From: Betaproteobacteria bacterium
GTDB lineage: Bacteria; Acidobacteriota; Terriglobia; Acidiferrales; UBA7541
Assembly: GCA_903970165.1 (NCBI GenBank)
Contig: CAJCHZ010000052.1
Span: 1-64,000, forward strand
Length of the DNA stretch: 64,000 bases
Direction: 5' to 3'
Below the pieces are notes generated by a model. That model worked only from the letters and a program-made list of their open reading frames with translations, was not told the DNA's origin and did not search any database. The position numbers and the translations under genes are program-made. Each line of letters opens with the position of its first letter. Positions within the stretch are counted from its first letter, which is position 1. This document shows, in pieces, positions 19,655 to 29,970 of the stretch.

Positions 19655-20463
19655 GACACGCTCAGCACAAACGGTCCCAGCAAGGCTTCTCGCTCATCGA
19701 AATGCTGATTGCGGCGGTGATCTTCATTTTGCTTTGCACGACCGCGTTTGGGCTTCTTTCTGTTGCGCAGCAGAGATACCAGACGGAATCTCAGGTATTG
19801 AATTCATTTCAAGAAGCGCGGTTTGGGCTGGAAGAGATCGTTCGAGACGTCAATGGATCCGGTTTCCCGCCCCAAAGCATGTTTTCTTTCACACCGACTG
19901 TGCCGCCCGCGAATCTGTATGCCGTCACGCCCGTGGCGTGGTCCCCGAACTATCCCAACAACCCGTGCCAGATTGGGACGGCAGGAGGAGGGACTTGTAC
20001 GAACAGTCCCGGGGACTTCGACCTGATCATCGAAAGAGATGTCGACCCGTGGCGCCACGACGGCGTGGAGTGGACGCGCTATCAATTGGCGAATAACATT
20101 TTGTCTCGGGCCCAATCGTATAAAGTCGTGGGAGGAGATCCCGCTACGACGACCGGGGCATTTTTCGTCCCGTACGTGCAAAATGTAATGAACAACACTA
20201 CGCCCGCGCAAATCGCTCAATTCCATGCGATCTATCCAAACATGTTTCCTGGCGGGAATCCGGTGCCCATTTTCAGTTATACGTGCTACACGCCTTATGG
20301 GCCTCAGCCGTGCATCAGCGCCGGTTCTTACAATTCTCCGCAATATGTAACCGATGTGGATATTACGCTGATCGTGATGGCGCCAACCGTGGATGCTCAG
20401 TCGCATCAGGTGAGGCTCGTCGAATTGCATGGACGAGGACACAGCCTCAATCAGATTCAGTAA
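19651..20463 (+). CDS. Type IV minor pilin, PilW-like
   Basis: 270 residues. The prepilin signal is QQG-FSLIEMLIAAVIFILL with glutamate at position 5, followed by a long helix (QRYQTESQVLNSFQEARFGL) typical of PilW/PilJ. The head domain holds several Cys (NPCQIGTAGGGTC and CYTPYGPQPC) that could form disulphides. The start overlaps the previous stop (ATGA). Confidence 0.86.
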   Translation: MRHAQHKRSQQGFSLIEMLIAAVIFILLCTTAFGLLSVAQQRYQTESQVLNSFQEARFGLEEIVRDVNGSGFPPQSMFSFTPTVPPANLYAVTPVAWSPNYPNNPCQIGTAGGGTCTNSPGDFDLIIERDVDPWRHDGVEWTRYQLANNILSRAQSYKVVGGDPATTTGAFFVPYVQNVMNNTTPAQIAQFHAIYPNMFPGGNPVPIFSYTCYTPYGPQPCISAGSYNSPQYVTDVDITLIVMAPTVDAQSHQVRLVELHGRGHSLNQIQ

Positions 20464-20475
20464 CAAACAGAGCGG

Positions 20476-22005
20476 ATGAAAAAAAACCTCCAATCCGGTT
20501 CTCGCCGCGCCCAGCAGGGAATCGCACTTCTGATTGCGATCTTCGTGTTGCTGCTGATCAGTGTCGTGGCGATTGCGCTTTTGGTTTCCTCCGGAACGGA
20601 GACAGCGCTTGGCGCAAACTACCGATCTTCTTCGACAGTGTACTATGCGGCGCTCGCCGGCCTTGAGGAGGCGCGCGGACGCATGCTGTCTAAGAATCCA
20701 AATTATTTTGGCCCGGCTATCGTTCCACCGGGAACTTCCCTGGCAACAGCTTTGCCGTTAGGCCAGGCTGTTTATGTAGTCAACGCGAACGCGCTCATAA
20801 CTGAAACAGTCGCGCCGTGGGATTCGGGTAACCTCTACTTCGACACGGAATACCAGAGCGAATTTGGGATTCCTGCTTCGAGCGCTTCGTGGCAGTCGGT
20901 CAATTCCGTCTGGAACAACCACTCAACGCCAGGCCCCATGTACAAGTGGGTGCGCATCAACGCCGTCACGGAGCAGTCGCTTTACATCGACGTGAACCAG
21001 GACGGGGTTTATGATTCCTCGACGCTCCTCTTTTACGACCCTGCTCACCTCAATTCTTCGGGCAATCCGATGCCAAGCCTGATCGTGTCTTCGAGTCCGC
21101 CGTCCACCGCTGTGCAGGCCCTTGAAATAACGGCTTTGGCCTATCTACCAAACGGCAGCAAGAAAATTTTGCAATATCTCGTGGCCCCCGCGACAATCAA
21201 TCTCGTTCTTCCGGCCGCGCTGACCTTGGACGGCCACTCGGACGCTTTCAGCAGCCCTGACCATAGTTACTTCAGGATTAGCGGCAACAGCGACGGGGGC
21301 GACTCCGCTTGCAGTTCCATGAGCTACCCGGTCCCGGCCATTGGCGTCCCGGATCAGACACCTGATGTCAACTATGTGATAAGCGGAAATCCGGGACCTG
21401 GCAGCACGGGGATTCCCGTGAGCCCCAACGAAACCGGAAACTTCACGGGGAATGGCCCTACTCCCAACGTCGTGCAAGTCACGCTCCCCTCGAACTTGCA
21501 AACTGTGCAAAGCCTCAACCAAATTGTTCAAACCATTCTCCAAAACGCAGATGCGGTCATCGCCGGGCCCGCTACAGAGGCCAACTTGCCGAGCGCAATG
21601 TCTTACTCGAATCCCATGACCGTTGCCATTCAAGGAGATCCTACTCAGGTCCACCAGGGTGACTTTCATTTGGGGACGACTCTCTCGGGCTTCGGACTCT
21701 TGCTTGTAACCGGCAATTTCACCTACGACACCGGCTCCAATTGGAACGGAATCGTCCTCGTCGTGGGGCAGGGCATCGTAAACGCGAACGAGAATGGCGG
21801 CGGAGGAACTTTTAGTGGAGGGATGCTCATTGCGCAAACGCGCGATACATCCGGGAATCTGCTCACCAATCTGGGACCCGCGAGCTTTACCAACGTGGCG
21901 ACTCCTAACGTTGGCAGCGGTATTTATTACAACTGTTCATGGATCCAGGCCGCCCAAGCGCCGTTGACCTATAAAATTCTGTCTTTCCACGAAATTCCAC
22001 AGTAA
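20476..22005 (+). CDS. PilX-type pilus assembly protein
   Basis: 509 residues. The N-terminus is QQG-IALLIAIFVLLLISVVAIALL, the PilX-like variant of the prepilin signal, followed by TETALGANYRSSSTVYYAALAGLEEARGR-type helix (key residues Y, R, GLE). The remaining ~400 residues are beta-rich and extracellular in prediction, much longer than the usual PilX of about 200 residues. It begins 12 bases after pilW-like and is probably co-transcribed. No PilY1 adhesin follows, which may make this long protein the tip component. Confidence 0.82.
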   Translation: MKKNLQSGSRRAQQGIALLIAIFVLLLISVVAIALLVSSGTETALGANYRSSSTVYYAALAGLEEARGRMLSKNPNYFGPAIVPPGTSLATALPLGQAVYVVNANALITETVAPWDSGNLYFDTEYQSEFGIPASSASWQSVNSVWNNHSTPGPMYKWVRINAVTEQSLYIDVNQDGVYDSSTLLFYDPAHLNSSGNPMPSLIVSSSPPSTAVQALEITALAYLPNGSKKILQYLVAPATINLVLPAALTLDGHSDAFSSPDHSYFRISGNSDGGDSACSSMSYPVPAIGVPDQTPDVNYVISGNPGPGSTGIPVSPNETGNFTGNGPTPNVVQVTLPSNLQTVQSLNQIVQTILQNADAVIAGPATEANLPSAMSYSNPMTVAIQGDPTQVHQGDFHLGTTLSGFGLLLVTGNFTYDTGSNWNGIVLVVGQGIVNANENGGGGTFSGGMLIAQTRDTSGNLLTNLGPASFTNVATPNVGSGIYYNCSWIQAAQAPLTYKILSFHEIPQ

Positions 22006-22019
22006 TCACAGGATACAGA

Positions 22020-22685
22020 ATGAACCTTCGCAAGCCCTCTCGCATACTTGGCATAGCGGCATTTGCCGTTTGTTGGGCCGTTCTTGTATTTTGCGGGAGA
22101 TGCGAGGCGTTCGGGGTGCAGCAGACCGATCAGTCGCAATCGCAATCCCAGCCACCGCCGCCACCTCCGGCAGCAGCTCCGGCCCCACCGCAAGATTCGC
22201 AACCTTCTGCGACGCCGGCACCAACGACCGAGCAGCCGACTGTAAAGAAGAAGAAAGTCTGGACGAACGATGAAGTAATTACTTTGCGTACGCCTGCCGA
22301 TCAGTACCAGGTGGATAAAGAAGCGAAGGAAGCGGCAGAGGCGGCCGCCGCTGCAAAAGAAGCGGCCATTCGAGCGGCGGCAAAGTCCGAACAGCAGCCG
22401 CCACTCGATTTCAAATTGCCCGACACGGCGGAAGAGACGGAAAAGATGCTGAAGGATACGCAGGACGACATGCTAGAGGTAACCGTTGTCCGCGACAAAA
22501 TGGTCAAGGAACTTCCGGATTTCCCCGAGGAGCAACAACCGGCAAAGCAGAAAGAGATTGATCGCTTGACGGAAACCTTAGTGACTTTGCGCAGGAACTC
22601 TAGAGCGCTTCAGGATCATCTCCAGACCTTCAAACCAAAACCGGAGACAGTGAACCCGCCTGCAGCGCAGCCGCCCGCTCAATAG
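22020..22685 (+). CDS. Exported proline/glutamine-rich coiled-coil protein
   Basis: 221 residues. A signal peptide or anchor (ILGIAAFAVCWAVLVFC) is followed by a low-complexity Q/S/P/A region with six successive prolines. After a basic KKKK patch come two Ala/Glu/Lys helices (KEAKEAAEAAAAAKEA and EETEKMLKDTQDDMLEV) of coiled-coil type. No family is recognised. It starts 14 bases after the pilX-like gene, so a periplasmic role with the pilus is possible but unproven. Confidence 0.65.
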   Translation: MNLRKPSRILGIAAFAVCWAVLVFCGRCEAFGVQQTDQSQSQSQPPPPPPAAAPAPPQDSQPSATPAPTTEQPTVKKKKVWTNDEVITLRTPADQYQVDKEAKEAAEAAAAAKEAAIRAAAKSEQQPPLDFKLPDTAEETEKMLKDTQDDMLEVTVVRDKMVKELPDFPEEQQPAKQKEIDRLTETLVTLRRNSRALQDHLQTFKPKPETVNPPAAQPPAQ

Positions 22686-22744
22686 CAACAGTCAGAGCGC
22701 GCTGCGGATCGCGGTGAAAATGGCTTGGCCCAGGCTTGCCGCTG

Positions 22745-22750
22745 TATAAT
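22745..22750 (+). promoter_or_regulatory. -10 box of hslV-hslU
   Basis: A perfect TATAAT lies at 22745-22750. No good -35 is at the ideal spacing (TTGGCC at 22725 is 14 bp away). Transcription would begin near 22757, so the in-frame ATG at 22757 would be at the transcript end and the start at 22784 is favoured. Confidence 0.55.
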
Positions 22751-22783
22751 GCTGGGATGCATAGAAGCCAGGAAAGCGCGCAG

Positions 22784-23311
22784 ATGCACGGTACAACCGT
22801 TTTGTGCGTGCGCAAGGATAATAAAGCCGTGCTGATTGCCGATGGACAGGTGACCATGGGCGACCATGTCATGAAGCATACCGCGCGAAAAACGCGCCGG
22901 CTTTACAACGACAAAGTGATCGCGGGTTTCGCGGGCTCCACGGCCGACGCGATTTCGCTGTTCGAGCGATTTGAAGGCAAACTACAGGAGCACTCCGGCA
23001 ATCTGCAGAAAGGCGCGGTGGAGCTGGCCAAGGAGTGGCGCAAGGACCGCGCGTTGCGGCACCTGGAGGCGCTGCTCATTGTTGCGGATACAAAATCCAC
23101 CTTCCTGCTCTCCGGCAATGGCGACGTGATTGAGCCGGATGACGGCTTGTGCGCCATCGGGTCCGGCGGAACGTATGCGCTCGCGGCGGCGCGGGCTTTG
23201 ATGAAACACTCGAAGCTGGGGTTGAAAGACCTGGCGATGGAAGCGATGCGAATCGCCAGCGAGATTTGTATCTACACCAACGCAAACTTTACAGTTGAAG
23301 AGATTTTGTGA
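22784..23311 (+). CDS. hslV: ATP-dependent protease proteolytic subunit HslV
   Basis: 175 residues. After a short propeptide MHG comes TTVLCVRKD; the first Thr is the expected N-terminal nucleophile after processing. GDGQVT-like [37 protein letters not shown] and [15 protein letters not shown] are the family core. HslV is a proteasome-like dodecamer opened by HslU. AGGAAA precedes the ATG at 22784; upstream in-frame ATGs at 22736 and 22757 would add unusual residues. hslU follows. Confidence 0.95.
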   Translation: MHGTTVLCVRKDNKAVLIADGQVTMGDHVMKHTARKTRRLYNDKVIAGFAGSTADAISLFERFEGKLQEHSGNLQKGAVELAKEWRKDRALRHLEALLIVADTKSTFLLSGNGDVIEPDDGLCAIGSGGTYALAAARALMKHSKLGLKDLAMEAMRIASEICIYTNANFTVEEIL

Positions 23312-23404
23312 CGCGATAGCACGCTTGAGCGTCTTCGCGCATCCAAAGGCTAGATTCAGGGAACCGCTCTGCGTGGATTTGGATCTGGAGAGATCGGACA
23401 TTTC

Positions 23405-24844
23405 ATGACCAGCAAGATCGATAAAGAGATTGTTTACGTGCCGGGTGAAAACGGCGCCGCACCGGTCGAAGAACAGGAACTGCTTCCTGCTCTGGACGAC
23501 ATGACGCCGCGCGAAATTGTCGCGGAGCTCGATAAATACATTGTGGGTCAGAATGCAGCCAAGCGGGCGGTGGCGGTGGCGTTGCGGAATCGCGTGCGCC
23601 GGCAAAAGCTTCCGCCGGAGATTGCGGAAGACGTGCTGCCAAAAAACATTTTGATGATTGGCCCGACAGGTGTCGGAAAGACCGAAATCGCTCGGCGCCT
23701 GGCACGGCTGGCCGGTTGCCCGTTCGTCAAGGTCGAAGCCTCGAAATACACGGAAGTTGGGTACGTCGGACGCGATGTCGAATCCATGGTGCGCGATCTC
23801 GTCGAGACTTCGATTGATATGGTGCGCGAAGAGAAGCTTGATGAAGTGGCCGATCGCGCCGAACAAGCCGCCGAGGAACGCGTCCTCGATCTTCTGTTGC
23901 CACCTTCCCCTCCGCCTGTTCCCGGAACTACGGAAGCGGATGCCGCTTCGCAGCGCGAGCAAACGCAGCGCACACGCGAAAAGCTGCGCGTCCAGCTTCG
24001 CGAAGGAAAACTGGATCAACGCATGGTGGACATTGAAGTGCGCGAACGCGCCATGCCGTCGTTTGAAATCATCTCCAACCAGGGCGTCGAGGAGATGGAC
24101 GTCAATATCAAGGACATGCTTTCAGGAATGTTTGGGCAACAGAAGAAAAAGCGCAAGATGTCTGTCGCCGACGCCTTTGAATATCTGATTCAAGAGGAAG
24201 AAAACAAGCTGCTCGACATGGACCAGGTGACGCGTACGGCCGTCGACCGCGCCGAGCAAATGGGAATCATATTCATCGATGAGATTGATAAAGTTGCGGG
24301 GCGCGAATCGGGCCACGGCCCGGATGTTTCGCGGGAAGGCGTGCAGCGGGACATCTTGCCGATTATCGAGGGCACTACCGTCAACACGCGCTACGGGATG
24401 ATTCGCACCGACCACATTTTGTTTATCGCCGCCGGGGCTTTCCACGTTTCAAAGCCTTCGGACTTGATTCCTGAGCTGCAAGGCCGTTTGCCCATTCGCG
24501 TGGAGCTGCAATCGCTAAAGGAAGAAGATTTCATCCGCATTCTTACGGAGCCGAAAAACGCGCTCATTAAGCAATACGTTGCGCTTCTCGATACCGAAGG
24601 CGTGAAGCTCAACATTACCGAGGATGCCGTGGCAGCCATCGCGCGCTTTGCCACCAGCGTGAACGAATCAACCGAAAATATCGGAGCGCGGCGCCTGCAC
24701 ACTATTCTCGAGAAAGTTCTCGATGAACTTTCCTTCGAGGCGCCGGACCTGAAGAAAAAGAACGTCAAGGTCGATGGTGCGTACGTCACGAAACAGCTCG
24801 CGGATATCGTCAAGAACCAGGACTTGAGCCGCTATATCCTGTAA
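23405..24844 (+). CDS. hslU: ATP-dependent protease ATPase subunit HslU
   Basis: 479 residues of the Clp/Hsp100 AAA+ family. Walker A GPTGVGKT at 86-93, [11 protein letters not shown] (pore and sensor region), Walker [10 protein letters not shown], and a C-terminal LSRYIL that inserts into HslV. The I-domain lies at about 145-270 and carries a Pro-rich insert ([10 protein letters not shown]). About 32 extra residues precede the family start MTPREIV. It unfolds substrates for HslV; the pair is adjacent. Confidence 0.96.
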   Translation: MTSKIDKEIVYVPGENGAAPVEEQELLPALDDMTPREIVAELDKYIVGQNAAKRAVAVALRNRVRRQKLPPEIAEDVLPKNILMIGPTGVGKTEIARRLARLAGCPFVKVEASKYTEVGYVGRDVESMVRDLVETSIDMVREEKLDEVADRAEQAAEERVLDLLLPPSPPPVPGTTEADAASQREQTQRTREKLRVQLREGKLDQRMVDIEVRERAMPSFEIISNQGVEEMDVNIKDMLSGMFGQQKKKRKMSVADAFEYLIQEEENKLLDMDQVTRTAVDRAEQMGIIFIDEIDKVAGRESGHGPDVSREGVQRDILPIIEGTTVNTRYGMIRTDHILFIAAGAFHVSKPSDLIPELQGRLPIRVELQSLKEEDFIRILTEPKNALIKQYVALLDTEGVKLNITEDAVAAIARFATSVNESTENIGARRLHTILEKVLDELSFEAPDLKKKNVKVDGAYVTKQLADIVKNQDLSRYIL

Positions 24845-24860
24845 ACTCCGAAAATCGAAA

Positions 24861-26045
24861 ATGGGGATGCGAAACTTGCGGAAGCCTGCACCGCGCCGGA
24901 CGATATCTGCCTGCTTGGCAAGCCTTACCCTTTGCACTTCATCGCTCGTTCTTCTTTTTGCTGCGGGATGCGGCGCGCCGGGCGAGCCGGTTCCTCCGTC
25001 TCCTCCCGTTCCTGTTGCGGTTGCCGATCTCACGGGGCATCAGGCCGGCGACGGCGTGCAACTTGTTTTCACATTGCCCAAAAAGACCATCACCGGCGAT
25101 AAGCTTGCAGCACCGCCGGCTGTTGAGATCGTGCGAGGCTCGCCGAAGCCCGACGGCTCGCCGGACACAAAAACATTTCGCGTCGTCTATACAATACCTG
25201 GATCGCTTGTTGAGAATTACGTCTCGGAAGGCCAGGTGAAATTTGTTGATCCCGTCGCGCCGGACGAAACGCGGGCGCATCCTGGGGGTACGCTTACGTA
25301 TGTGGTGCGGACGCGCTCTTCCAAGAAAAAAGCTTCGGCGGATTCCAACGCAATGTTTGTGCGTATGTTCCCTGTGCCGGACCGCCTGATTCACCTGGAG
25401 GCTCGCGTAACAGAACCTGCGATCGAACTAAGCTGGACTGCTCCCACGCGCACTTCCGGCGGCGATCCGCTCACTGCCTTTTCAGGCTACCGCGTTTATC
25501 GCGGCGAGCTTGATCCATCTTCCGCACAGGCTGCGGTCAAAGACTTCGCGCAAGCTAAATGGAAGTCACCAATCGCTTTGCTTGGACCTGCAGAAGAAAC
25601 CCGCTACCACGATACATTTTTCGACTTCGGAAAAACGTATGTCTACATTGTAAGGAGCGTGGTGCTCGCGGAAGGCAAGGAACTGGAGTCCGACGATTCC
25701 GATCCTGCGATCGTTTCTCCCAAAGATATTTTCCCGCCAGCCGCTCCCCAAAACCTGGTTGCTGCAGTTCTTCCCGGACCCACGCCCGACTCCATTCTTG
25801 TAGACCTGTCCTGGTCCATCAATCTTGAAACGGACCTGGCCGGCTACCGCGTCTATAGAAGTGAGCAGCAGGACACGCGAGGCGTACTTATCACTCCCGA
25901 CGTGTTGCTTGCACCAGCGTATCGTGATAACTCTGTAGCATCCGGCCACCACTACTGGTACTTCGTGACCGCCGTTGATCGTGCTGGCAATGAAAGTGCC
26001 CCCAGCACGGTTATCGTCGTTGAGGTCGCGAAACCTTTGTCGTAG
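24861..26045 (+). CDS. Lipoprotein with fibronectin type III domains
   Basis: 394 residues. The signal peptide ends in a lipobox, LLFAAGC, giving a lipid-anchored N-terminus at about residue 37. Three beta-sandwich units follow, with FnIII markers such as IELSWTAPTR, GYRVYRGELD, and VDLSWSINLETDLAGYRVYR. FnIII units bind proteins or carbohydrates or act as spacers; no enzyme domain is present. It follows hslU by 16 bases but is probably unrelated in role. Confidence 0.85.
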   Translation: MGMRNLRKPAPRRTISACLASLTLCTSSLVLLFAAGCGAPGEPVPPSPPVPVAVADLTGHQAGDGVQLVFTLPKKTITGDKLAAPPAVEIVRGSPKPDGSPDTKTFRVVYTIPGSLVENYVSEGQVKFVDPVAPDETRAHPGGTLTYVVRTRSSKKKASADSNAMFVRMFPVPDRLIHLEARVTEPAIELSWTAPTRTSGGDPLTAFSGYRVYRGELDPSSAQAAVKDFAQAKWKSPIALLGPAEETRYHDTFFDFGKTYVYIVRSVVLAEGKELESDDSDPAIVSPKDIFPPAAPQNLVAAVLPGPTPDSILVDLSWSINLETDLAGYRVYRSEQQDTRGVLITPDVLLAPAYRDNSVASGHHYWYFVTAVDRAGNESAPSTVIVVEVAKPLS

Positions 26046-26087
26046 TTCCGGGTTCAATGAATACATAGAGCCACAGGAGCAGATCAG

Positions 26088-26549
26088 TTGACGTCCGTTC
26101 GAGCAGACTTGCCTGCGTACGACTGGTTCCACAGTTTCCGGAACGTATCCGTTCGCACGGGTGTCTACGTCGGAGTGTTTCTATCCACGGCGTTCAGCAG
26201 CTGGGTGATCATAGCCAATCGCGTTCCGGTTCTCGATCGCTTTGCGCTGCTTCGCAATCTCGTGGCCGTTGCGCTGCTCGGTTTGATTGCGTTGATTCCC
26301 GTAGTAAGGTTCTGGCGCGTGCCGGGAAACATGCTGTCTTCGAGCCTGGTCGGCTGGCTGATTCTCTCGCTGACTTACCGCATTCTATCCATGGATTTCA
26401 GCGGGCTGGAAGGGCGCTTCAGCGCCGTGCAAATTTTCGTATTGGGCACGGTGATCTATCTGCTCGTCGTCACGCTTTCCTGGCTGGGTACAATTATACG
26501 GCGTGCGCGTGCGGCGAACGAATCTCGTCCCCATCACCATCCGAGCTGA
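26088..26549 (+). CDS. Small membrane protein, four predicted helices
   Basis: 153 residues with four hydrophobic segments (around residues 25-42, 60-76, 88-102 and 120-140) and a basic C-terminus. I do not recognise the family. The TTG at 26088 has AGGAG 8 nt upstream. It sits between the FnIII lipoprotein and the FAH enzyme in one direction; the gap to the next gene is 6 bases. Confidence 0.7.
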   Translation: MTSVRADLPAYDWFHSFRNVSVRTGVYVGVFLSTAFSSWVIIANRVPVLDRFALLRNLVAVALLGLIALIPVVRFWRVPGNMLSSSLVGWLILSLTYRILSMDFSGLEGRFSAVQIFVLGTVIYLLVVTLSWLGTIIRRARAANESRPHHHPS

Positions 26550-26555
26550 CTCTGA

Positions 26556-27344
26556 ATGAAATTCTGCCGATTTGTTTCAAGTGATTCTGCTGATGCCTCC
26601 TCGGATTCTGCGCTGCATGGCTTGATGGAGGGCGACCAGATTCGCGAAATCTCGGGGCTGCCGTGGAGTTCGTGGTCACCGGGTTCGCGAAGTTGGGCGT
26701 TAGCTGATGTGCGACTGCTGGCTCCCGCGCAACCTGGAAAGATTGTTTGCGTCGGACGCAATTATGCGGCGCATGCCGCCGAGCTCGGCAATGAAGTGCC
26801 CAAAGAGCCGCTCATTTTTCTGAAGCCTCCCTCGGCCATCGTTGGTCCCGGCGAACCAATTGTCGTTCCGCCGCAATCTCAGAAGGTGGAATATGAAGGC
26901 GAACTCGGGGTGGTCATCGGAAAGCGCTGTTCACGTCTACAGGACACGGAAGACGCGCTTGCCCATGTCCTTGGCTATACCTGCCTGAACGACGTCACCG
27001 CGCGCGACCTCCAGAAGAGCGATGTGCAGTTCACGCGCGCCAAGGGTTTCGATACGTTTTGTCCCGTTGGCCCGCATATTGAGACCGAGCTCAATCCATC
27101 CGACGTATTGGTCGAAACGCGGGTCAATGGAGTACTTCGACAGAGCGGACGTACTTCGCTCATGGTCTTCCCGGTCACGTTTATTGTCCGGTGGATCTCC
27201 AATATGATGACTCTATTCCCCGGCGACCTGATTGCAACGGGAACGCCCGCTGGCGTCGGGCCCCTTGTCGCAGGAGACACCGTCGAGGTCAGCGTCGCCG
27301 GTGTTGGCGTGTTGCGCAATCCGGTGCAAGCCCCGCAAACGTAA
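26556..27344 (+). CDS. Fumarylacetoacetate hydrolase family protein
   Basis: 262 residues. FLKPPSAIVGPGEPI, VEYEGELGVVIGKR (metal-binding Glu residues), GYTCLNDVTARDLQ and the final TGTPAGVG define the FAH C-terminal domain. Members hydrolyse or decarboxylate 2,4-diketo acids, such as acylpyruvates or homoprotocatechuate products. No catabolic neighbours indicate the substrate. An upstream Ser-rich stretch (SSDSADASSDS) is unusual near the N-terminus. Confidence 0.88.
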   Translation: MKFCRFVSSDSADASSDSALHGLMEGDQIREISGLPWSSWSPGSRSWALADVRLLAPAQPGKIVCVGRNYAAHAAELGNEVPKEPLIFLKPPSAIVGPGEPIVVPPQSQKVEYEGELGVVIGKRCSRLQDTEDALAHVLGYTCLNDVTARDLQKSDVQFTRAKGFDTFCPVGPHIETELNPSDVLVETRVNGVLRQSGRTSLMVFPVTFIVRWISNMMTLFPGDLIATGTPAGVGPLVAGDTVEVSVAGVGVLRNPVQAPQT

Positions 27345-27484
27345 TTTCACTCAACCGCGCCTGTTTCGGTAAAATACGCACCTATGCGGGATTTTCGCCG
27401 GAAGGCTCCGTTTATCGTGTTTTGAACGCGTCTTCTTGCAGATAATTGCCAGTCCACATTGGACCCGCGGTTGGAGATCGCTCG

Positions 27485-27937
27485 TTGAAATCTTTGTTCG
27501 CAGACTGGAAACTTCTTCTCGCCATGGTCGGCGCGGCCGTCGTCGCGATTGCCATGATTGCCTACGCGTTTTTTCGCCCGGCGGAAGATCCAGAGGATGT
27601 GGAACGCAGGCGGCGCCTTCACTTAAACCAAATCGGCCGCATCGCGGAAGGGCAGGTTGTGGATTTGGCTGAGCATCCTCCGGAGCCGCGAGAGGTTCCA
27701 AGGAAGCTTTTTGGTTCGCGCGCTCGCCCGCTGACTGATAACAGCCCGAGGCACCTGGTTACCTATAGCTACGCAATTTCAGGTGTCACCTACCAGACGG
27801 CGCAGGACATCACCGGCCTTGGCGGACAGATTCGATTCGAGCGGCTCGTTGCTGGCCAACCTGCCAGCGTGAAGTACGATCCGTCGAATCCCAGCGATTC
27901 GATCCTCGTTGCCGACGACTGGTCGGGTCTGCGCTGA
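27485..27937 (+). CDS. Membrane-anchored protein, DUF3592-like
   Basis: 150 residues. One N-terminal hydrophobic helix (LLLAMVGAAVVAIAMIAYAFF) precedes a small beta-rich domain with VTYSYAISGVTYQ and PASVKYDPSNPSDS, the pattern of DUF3592-type proteins. The role is unknown. The TTG at 27485 has GGAG 8 nt upstream; a TTG at 27446 would add 13 residues without a ribosome site. Confidence 0.65.
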   Translation: MKSLFADWKLLLAMVGAAVVAIAMIAYAFFRPAEDPEDVERRRRLHLNQIGRIAEGQVVDLAEHPPEPREVPRKLFGSRARPLTDNSPRHLVTYSYAISGVTYQTAQDITGLGGQIRFERLVAGQPASVKYDPSNPSDSILVADDWSGLR

Positions 27938-28035
27938 GCTTTGTTTGCCCAGGAATGCTGCCCTTCTCTCATTCTGATTTTCAGATTAGTTGCGTTATCC
28001 TTACTCCTAGCGGCTTGGATGCGCCACACAAATCT

Positions 28036-28290
28036 ATGAAAATGGTTCTTGCTTCCCTGCTGACCACGATGCTCATCGTCGCAATGACACTTGGCGCGAT
28101 GTTTGTTCTTGTGCAAGCCACCGAGTATGTTACTTCGCTCGACTCGCCCCTTCAACGCGCGGCAGCTATCGGTGCGGAGCTTCTGCTCGGTGTTGTTTTG
28201 TTGCTCGGCACCGTTTGGCTGGCCACGCATCTGGCCGTTCGTATCTTCGCCAAGAAAGAGACTTCTGTTCCTGGAGAAAAGTTTGCCTGA
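28036..28290 (+). CDS. Small two-helix membrane protein
   Basis: 84 residues with two hydrophobic helices ([21 protein letters not shown], key run only, and [20 protein letters not shown]) and a short basic tail. It overlaps the carboxyltransferase start by 8 bp, which suggests coupling. No family is recognised. ATG 28036 is chosen over an upstream in-frame start at 27955. Confidence 0.55.
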   Translation: MKMVLASLLTTMLIVAMTLGAMFVLVQATEYVTSLDSPLQRAAAIGAELLLGVVLLLGTVWLATHLAVRIFAKKETSVPGEKFA

Positions 28291-29872
28291 GAAAAACGCC
28301 GCCGCAAGCGCAAGGGAAAAGCATCACGGCCGGATGGAAGAGCTCCGCCGACAGTCCGCGGAAGCCGAGGCAGGCGGCGGCCCCGAGCGGCGCGAGCGCG
28401 AGCACAAAGCCGGCAAACTCAATGCTCGCGAGCGCATCCACTTGCTCCTGGATGAAGGATCCTTCGAGGAAACCGACAAATTTGTCCGTCACAATTGCGT
28501 GGATTTCGGAATGCAGGACCAGCGCCCCGCGGGGGACGGCTTTGTTACTGGCTTTGGACGCATCGATGGCCGCCTCGTTTACGTTTTTGCCCAGGATTTC
28601 ACCGTCTTCGGCGGTTCTCTATCGGAAGCCAACGCGCGAAAAATTTGCAAAATCATGGACCTTGCCATGCGCGCGGGAGCTCCTGTCATCGGCCTCAACG
28701 ATTCCGGCGGCGCCCGTATTCAGGAAGGCGTGGCCTCCTTGGCCGGCTATGCCGACATTTTTCTGCGCAACACCCTCGCCAGCGGCGTGATTCCGCAAAT
28801 CAGCGCCATCATGGGGCCCTGCGCGGGCGGCGCTGTCTATTCCCCCGCCATCACCGATTTCATTTTTATGACGCGCGAAACCTCCTACATGTTTGTGACC
28901 GGCCCGGACGTCATCAAAACTGTCACGCACGAGGAAGTCACCAAGCAGGAACTCGGCGGCGCCATGACCCACAACGAAAAAAGTGGCGTGGCGCATTTTG
29001 TAGCCGCGGACGATGCCGATTGCCTGGCCATGATCCGCGAGCTGTTCGGCTTTCTGCCTTCCAACAATGTGGATGATCTACCGCGCCGCCAGTCTTCGGA
29101 TTCGGTGGAACGCCGCGAAGAATCCCTGAACTCTCTGGTTCCAGCCGAACCACAGAAGCCCTACGACATCAAGGACGCCATCCACGCCATCGTTGACGAC
29201 GGCTATTTCTTCGAAGTCCACGAGCACTTCGCCAGGAATATCGTCGTGGGTTTTGCACGCCTCGATGGCCGTCCGGTCGGCATCATTGCTAACCAGCCCG
29301 CATTCCTCGCCGGTGTTCTCGATATCAATGCATCGCTAAAAGGCGCACGTTTCGTCCGTTTCTGCGACGCCTTCAACATTCCGCTCATCACGTTTGAAGA
29401 CGTCCCCGGCTTTCTGCCAGGAACACAACAGGAATTTGGCGGGATCATCAAGCACGGCGCGAAACTTCTATTCGCCTTCGCCGAAGCCACTGTCCCGAAA
29501 ATCACGGTGATCACCCGTAAGGCATATGGCGGCGCCTATTGCGTGATGGCTAGCAAGCACATCCGCACCGACGCCAATTTCGCTTGGCCCTCCGCGGAAA
29601 TTGCTGTGATGGGTCCGGAAGGCGCGGTAAACATTGTTTACAAGCGCGAGCTGGAGAAAGCCCCCGAGTCCGACCGCGAGCGGTTGCGCCAGGAAAAAAT
29701 CGAAGAATTTCGAGACCGCTTTGCCAACCCCTTCGTCGCCGCCGAAAAAGGCTACATCGACGCCATTATCGAGCCATCCGAAACCCGCCGCCACATCATC
29801 ACCGCTCTCCGCGCTCTGGAAAACAAGCGCGACACCAACCCCAGGAAAAAACACGGCAACATCCCGCTCTAA
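28283..29872 (+). CDS. Acyl-CoA carboxylase carboxyltransferase subunit (PccB/AccD5-like)
   Basis: 529 residues of the full-length carboxyltransferase family with both crotonase halves. It starts [10 protein letters not shown], contains [16 protein letters not shown] and the oxyanion region [17 protein letters not shown], and later [21 protein letters not shown] and [10 protein letters not shown]. It moves CO2 from biotin to propionyl-CoA, acetyl-CoA or another acyl-CoA. The TTG at 28283 has GGAG 7 nt upstream and fits the family length; starts further up make an implausible Cys/Phe-rich leader. Biotin carboxylase and carrier genes lie 1.1-2.6 kb downstream. Confidence 0.93.
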   Translation: MPEKNAAASAREKHHGRMEELRRQSAEAEAGGGPERREREHKAGKLNARERIHLLLDEGSFEETDKFVRHNCVDFGMQDQRPAGDGFVTGFGRIDGRLVYVFAQDFTVFGGSLSEANARKICKIMDLAMRAGAPVIGLNDSGGARIQEGVASLAGYADIFLRNTLASGVIPQISAIMGPCAGGAVYSPAITDFIFMTRETSYMFVTGPDVIKTVTHEEVTKQELGGAMTHNEKSGVAHFVAADDADCLAMIRELFGFLPSNNVDDLPRRQSSDSVERREESLNSLVPAEPQKPYDIKDAIHAIVDDGYFFEVHEHFARNIVVGFARLDGRPVGIIANQPAFLAGVLDINASLKGARFVRFCDAFNIPLITFEDVPGFLPGTQQEFGGIIKHGAKLLFAFAEATVPKITVITRKAYGGAYCVMASKHIRTDANFAWPSAEIAVMGPEGAVNIVYKRELEKAPESDRERLRQEKIEEFRDRFANPFVAAEKGYIDAIIEPSETRRHIITALRALENKRDTNPRKKHGNIPL

Positions 29873-29970
29873 TCACGAACCAAGAAAGAGAACGGAAGGA
29901 TGTGTTGCGTCTGCCCCGGAAAGAGCTCTCTGCGTGCGCGCCGCGGCGGAATATGAAAAGAATTCCGCCC

